In this document: positions 61,259-64,000 of the stretch, one piece after another | Numbering within the stretch: position 1 is the stretch's first letter | Layout of the letters: every line of letters starts with the position of its first letter | Source of the DNA: an uncultured Muribaculaceae bacterium | GTDB taxonomy: Bacteria; Bacteroidota; Bacteroidia; Bacteroidales; Muribaculaceae | DNA: 64,000 bases | Assembly (NCBI GenBank): GCA_904502025.1 | Contig: CAJGDJ010000001.1 | Location: 1-64,000 of the forward strand | Direction of reading: 5' to 3' | Program-made: the position numbers and the translations under genes | Notes under the pieces: model-generated | Database searches by the model: none | Seen by the model: the letters and a program-made list of their open reading frames with translations, nothing else | What the model was told of the DNA's origin: nothing

Positions 61259-63190
61259 ATGAACAAGATTAAATCATTATCGTTGTCTATATTGCTCGGA
61301 CTTTCTCTTGCAAGTTGCGAAGATGTCCTTTATGACAACGTGAATCAAGACCGTGCTCATGATAACACTGTTGAGCAGGCTTTGCCCGTAATTGTGTTCT
61401 ATGCGAGTCAAATTGTATATGACCACGCTGAATATAATATATATCTTTCTCAATGTTTGACTACTACAGGTAAGAGCGAAACAGGTTCTTATCCTTACAA
61501 GCAAGGTTGGGAATTCTTGAACATCAACCGCCACCCACAATGGCGTCGTCACTTCTATGATTTGGCGAAGAATATTCGTTCGGTATGTAACCTTGAAGGA
61601 ACAACTAACGTTGACCTCATCGCTCGTACTATCATGTTGATGTCAACTCAATTGACTACCGATACATTTGGTGATATGCCTATGTTGAAAGAACAAGGTG
61701 CTGATCCCGAAAAGGCAGCTCACCTTGCAACTACTCCTTATTACTATGACCAAGTGTTTATTTACAATTGGATGTTCAAAGAAGCTGATGCTCTTATTGC
61801 TGCTTTTGAAAATCAATCACGTGACACTTCGGGCGATGTTAAGATCGATGCTCGAATGGATCGTGTTTATCAAGGCGACCTTAACAAATGGAAAGGTTTG
61901 GTTTATGCAATGAAGGCTCGTCTCTTGCTCCGTAACATTCCTAACGTAGATATGTCAAAATGTCAACAAATTATTGATGTTGCACAACAAGCTATCAACA
62001 CTTGGACTGGTGGTGACTCTAAATCTCTCCTTTATGGTACTTCATTTGGTAATGAACCTCGTTACAACTATGAAAGTGAAGGTGGTACTGAGTCATATTC
62101 TCCTTGGAGTTCTGCACAACCTAAGATTAACTCTTGGGAATCTCGTGATAACCGTTTGTCAAACGATGCAGTTCCATCTAAATTCTTTATGGAAGATTGC
62201 CTTGGTGTAAACTTCCCAGGTGTAGAAGGTTCGCAAGGTACATGGGAAGTTAGAAAAAATAATGGTTATGGTAATGACCCGCGCATTATGCTTCTTATGA
62301 AGCCTGCCGAAGGTCCTAAATCAGCTTCAGATGAAGAAACTAAGCTAACAGCATATCGTTATCTTGAAAATAATGTTGGTTCTGGTGCTACTTACAAACG
62401 TGCTCATTACCCCGACCTATATTACGGTGCATACGCCGGTGCTCTTGATGCCTACAATGCTATTTTCACAATGGAAGAGCTTTACTTCATTCAAGCCGAA
62501 GCTTACTATTGGTTAGGTAATAAAGCTAAAGCATGTGCTCTTGCGAAACAAGCTACAGAGTTGAATATTCAACGTCATCTTGATGCTTACCTCAAAAACT
62601 ATGGTGTTTATCCTGACCAAGCATTTGCTCCTGAAAAGATTGAAGATGAATACAATGCTAACATGTGGAAAGCTCGTTTTGAAGCATGGAAAGGTGCATT
62701 CCTTAACAATGAAAAAACTTCAGTAAAATATAGTGGAAAGGATGCCAATGGTAAAGAAAAATCAGGTACTGCAACTGGTTTTGCATGTTCTACAGTAGGT
62801 AATAAACGCTGGTTCTTTGATGCTGCAAATTATACTCTTTCAGATCTTATGATGCAAAAATACATCGCAATGTATATGCAGCCTGAGCAATGGACCGACC
62901 TCCGTCGTTATCATTATAGCAACAATCGTAACGGTGTGATACCTACAGGTGAAACAAAAACTGTATATCAAACATTACGTCGTCCCTATAATCTTTATAA
63001 AGCTTATTGGGTAAATGGTTTGACCGATACTCAAAAAGAAAACACATGGATTCAACGTCTCAACTATGACCCTCAAACCGAGGATATCTATAACAAAGAT
63101 GAGGTTGTTCGTGTGGGTGCATACAAAGACTATAAGTGGCTCCAAAAACCAATGATTTGGGTTGAGTCTCGCTCTTCTTTAACTAACTAA
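61259..63190 (+). CDS. SusD/RagB-like nutrient-binding lipoprotein
   Basis: 643 residues. Lipoprotein signal with lipobox LASCEDVLYDN. The helical core of the SusD-like group is visible (TRTIMLMSTQLTTDTFGDMP, YHYSNNRNGVIPTGETK and the TPR-like helices around residues 400-470: MEELYFIQAEAYYWLGNKAKA), and the C-terminal WTDLRRYHYS segment marks the family. It caps the SusC receptor on the outer surface. 8 bases after susC, so coupled. Confidence 0.95.
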   Translation: MNKIKSLSLSILLGLSLASCEDVLYDNVNQDRAHDNTVEQALPVIVFYASQIVYDHAEYNIYLSQCLTTTGKSETGSYPYKQGWEFLNINRHPQWRRHFYDLAKNIRSVCNLEGTTNVDLIARTIMLMSTQLTTDTFGDMPMLKEQGADPEKAAHLATTPYYYDQVFIYNWMFKEADALIAAFENQSRDTSGDVKIDARMDRVYQGDLNKWKGLVYAMKARLLLRNIPNVDMSKCQQIIDVAQQAINTWTGGDSKSLLYGTSFGNEPRYNYESEGGTESYSPWSSAQPKINSWESRDNRLSNDAVPSKFFMEDCLGVNFPGVEGSQGTWEVRKNNGYGNDPRIMLLMKPAEGPKSASDEETKLTAYRYLENNVGSGATYKRAHYPDLYYGAYAGALDAYNAIFTMEELYFIQAEAYYWLGNKAKACALAKQATELNIQRHLDAYLKNYGVYPDQAFAPEKIEDEYNANMWKARFEAWKGAFLNNEKTSVKYSGKDANGKEKSGTATGFACSTVGNKRWFFDAANYTLSDLMMQKYIAMYMQPEQWTDLRRYHYSNNRNGVIPTGETKTVYQTLRRPYNLYKAYWVNGLTDTQKENTWIQRLNYDPQTEDIYNKDEVVRVGAYKDYKWLQKPMIWVESRSSLTN

Positions 63191-63208
63191 TTATAAATAA
63201 TTGAAATT

Positions 63209-64000
63209 ATGAAATTACAATATAAATTAGGAATCTTTGCATTGGGTCTCGTTGCATTCACTTCTTGTGAAAAAAACGATCCATTTGCCGACCACTTGAT
63301 AATTGGTCAACCTGTTCCTACATGCTATTGGGAAGTTGGCTCTACTGTATGTAAAGCGGGCGAAAGTTTCTCTTTCAAGGGTCAATATTATACCGAAAAA
63401 GGTCACACCCCTTCTCATAGTGAAGTGTGGTATAACGTAACTCTTACCGATGAAGCTTCGGCTACTGCTAAATTGGCAGGTACAGGTTTTACCTATACTA
63501 AGCAGTTTTCGATTTCTGAAGAAGAGGTGCGTATGAATCAATCGATTTATAAGTTTGACCATTCGCTTGCCGTTTGGGACGGTTATGAGTTTGTTTTGAC
63601 TGCTACTGTGCCTGTGTCAGAAAGTCTAGTTCCTATTAATTGGAACACTCCTAAAGAATGGGAAAAGACTGAAAAGAACAAATTTGCGACTTATTTCCCT
63701 GAAGGTTTTGCTGAAGAGTTTGAGAATGCAGTTGACTCTTTGATTGTTACTGATAATTATTATAACTCTTTGCGTTATCTTTATGCAAACTATGCTTTCA
63801 CTAATGAACGTTTTGCTGAAATAAATGCTCAATTTGGCACTGAATTCCCAACAGATATTAATTATTCAGAAACTGATAAGCAAGCTTCTGTTACCGATAA
63901 AATGAATCGTTGGTTTGATGGTAGCAACCCATATAATCCAAATCCAGGATCTACTGACCCTGTACCTCCTGCTGATACTGTTGCATATTACTATCCAACA
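63209..64000 (+). CDS. surface lipoprotein, third gene of the Sus-like locus (cut by window edge)
   Basis: The frame from ATG 63209 is open to the last base, 264 codons. Lipoprotein signal MKLQYKLGIFALGLVAFTSCEKND. The mature part begins with a beta-sandwich-like region (TCYWEVGSTVCKAGESFSFKGQYYTEKGHTPSHSEVWYNVTL) then a helical stretch and a Pro-rich linker (NPYNPNPGSTDPVPPADT). It follows susD by 18 bases, where SusE/SusF-type surface glycan-binding proteins are normally found, but the family cannot be named. Confidence 0.75.
   Translation, partial: MKLQYKLGIFALGLVAFTSCEKNDPFADHLIIGQPVPTCYWEVGSTVCKAGESFSFKGQYYTEKGHTPSHSEVWYNVTLTDEASATAKLAGTGFTYTKQFSISEEEVRMNQSIYKFDHSLAVWDGYEFVLTATVPVSESLVPINWNTPKEWEKTEKNKFATYFPEGFAEEFENAVDSLIVTDNYYNSLRYLYANYAFTNERFAEINAQFGTEFPTDINYSETDKQASVTDKMNRWFDGSNPYNPNPGSTDPVPPADTVAYYYPT

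Overview
The window looks like a chromosomal segment of a low-GC gut-type Bacteroidales (phylum Bacteroidota). The reasons are a SusC/SusD pair, secreted proteins with type IX secretion (T9SS) style C-termini, two DUF3244 proteins, many promoters with the phylum-typical TAnnTTTG -7 box, few Shine-Dalgarno sites, and tRNA genes without an encoded CCA. I cannot fix the family or genus from sequence alone.

Layout. 1-555 holds a frameshifted methyltransferase that runs off the left edge. 557-7851 (all minus) is a locus with a membrane-spanning TPR/HTH regulator, a small secreted DUF3244 protein, two large secreted proteins that look like metzincin proteases with destroyed zinc sites, a third secreted protein, and an orphan surface-domain fragment. 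7891-12832 is housekeeping: tonB, exbD, exbB, pdxJ, nadK and a YgjP-like metallohydrolase. 13020-18752 is a minus-strand operon cysE > RNA methyltransferase > purD > membrane protein > pdxB. 18949-20601 has two secreted proteins behind a strongly structured RNA. 20681-24718 has ogt, a DUF4143 ATPase between exact 62-bp direct repeats, a flippase-like membrane protein and pfkA. 24795-31256 is a second, paralogous copy of the regulator/DUF3244 locus, here driving a gingipain-type C25 protease plus two lipoproteins. 31312-34151 holds DUF2461, DUF4834, pssA, psd and tRNA-Asp. 34452-37110 is an AAA+ ATPase with a long structured upstream region, followed by a nested pair of inverted-repeat elements. 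37705-43349 has asnA, a polyprenyl synthase, polA, a tiny lipoprotein and tRNA-Ala. 43539-48180 is a NamZ / sodium symporter / WYL regulator / acyltransferase cluster. 48244-54376 has rubredoxin, lipoproteins, an acyl-CoA synthetase, a nonsense-mutated DUF4143 ATPase and tRNA-Leu. 54572-57626 has glgB, trmD and an 84-bp tandem repeat. 57888-64000 is the start of a SusC/SusD nutrient-uptake locus that runs off the right edge.

Most noteworthy is the paired architecture at 902-7851 and 25646-31256. The two regulators share an almost identical signal peptide (first 19 residues) and have the same topology (lipobox, TPR repeats, one membrane span, coiled coil, LuxR-like HTH). Each is followed by a DUF3244 gene, then a stem-loop, then secreted cargo with T9SS-like tails. 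One copy carries an apparently active protease and the other carries apparent pseudo-proteases. I read this as a duplicated, self-contained transmembrane-regulated secretion module; I do not know a described system with this composition.

Several non-coding elements also stand out: a 16-18-bp terminal-inverted-repeat element at 12860-13018, a related copy at 37194-37596 interrupted by a second inverted-repeat element, a long interrupted hairpin at 20350-20519, structured leaders upstream of the AAA ATPase and of the lipoprotein ending at 53839, and gene-specific repeats at both DUF4143 ATPase promoters. Two real genes are very short: rubredoxin (48244-48408) and a 59-residue lipoprotein (43031-43210).
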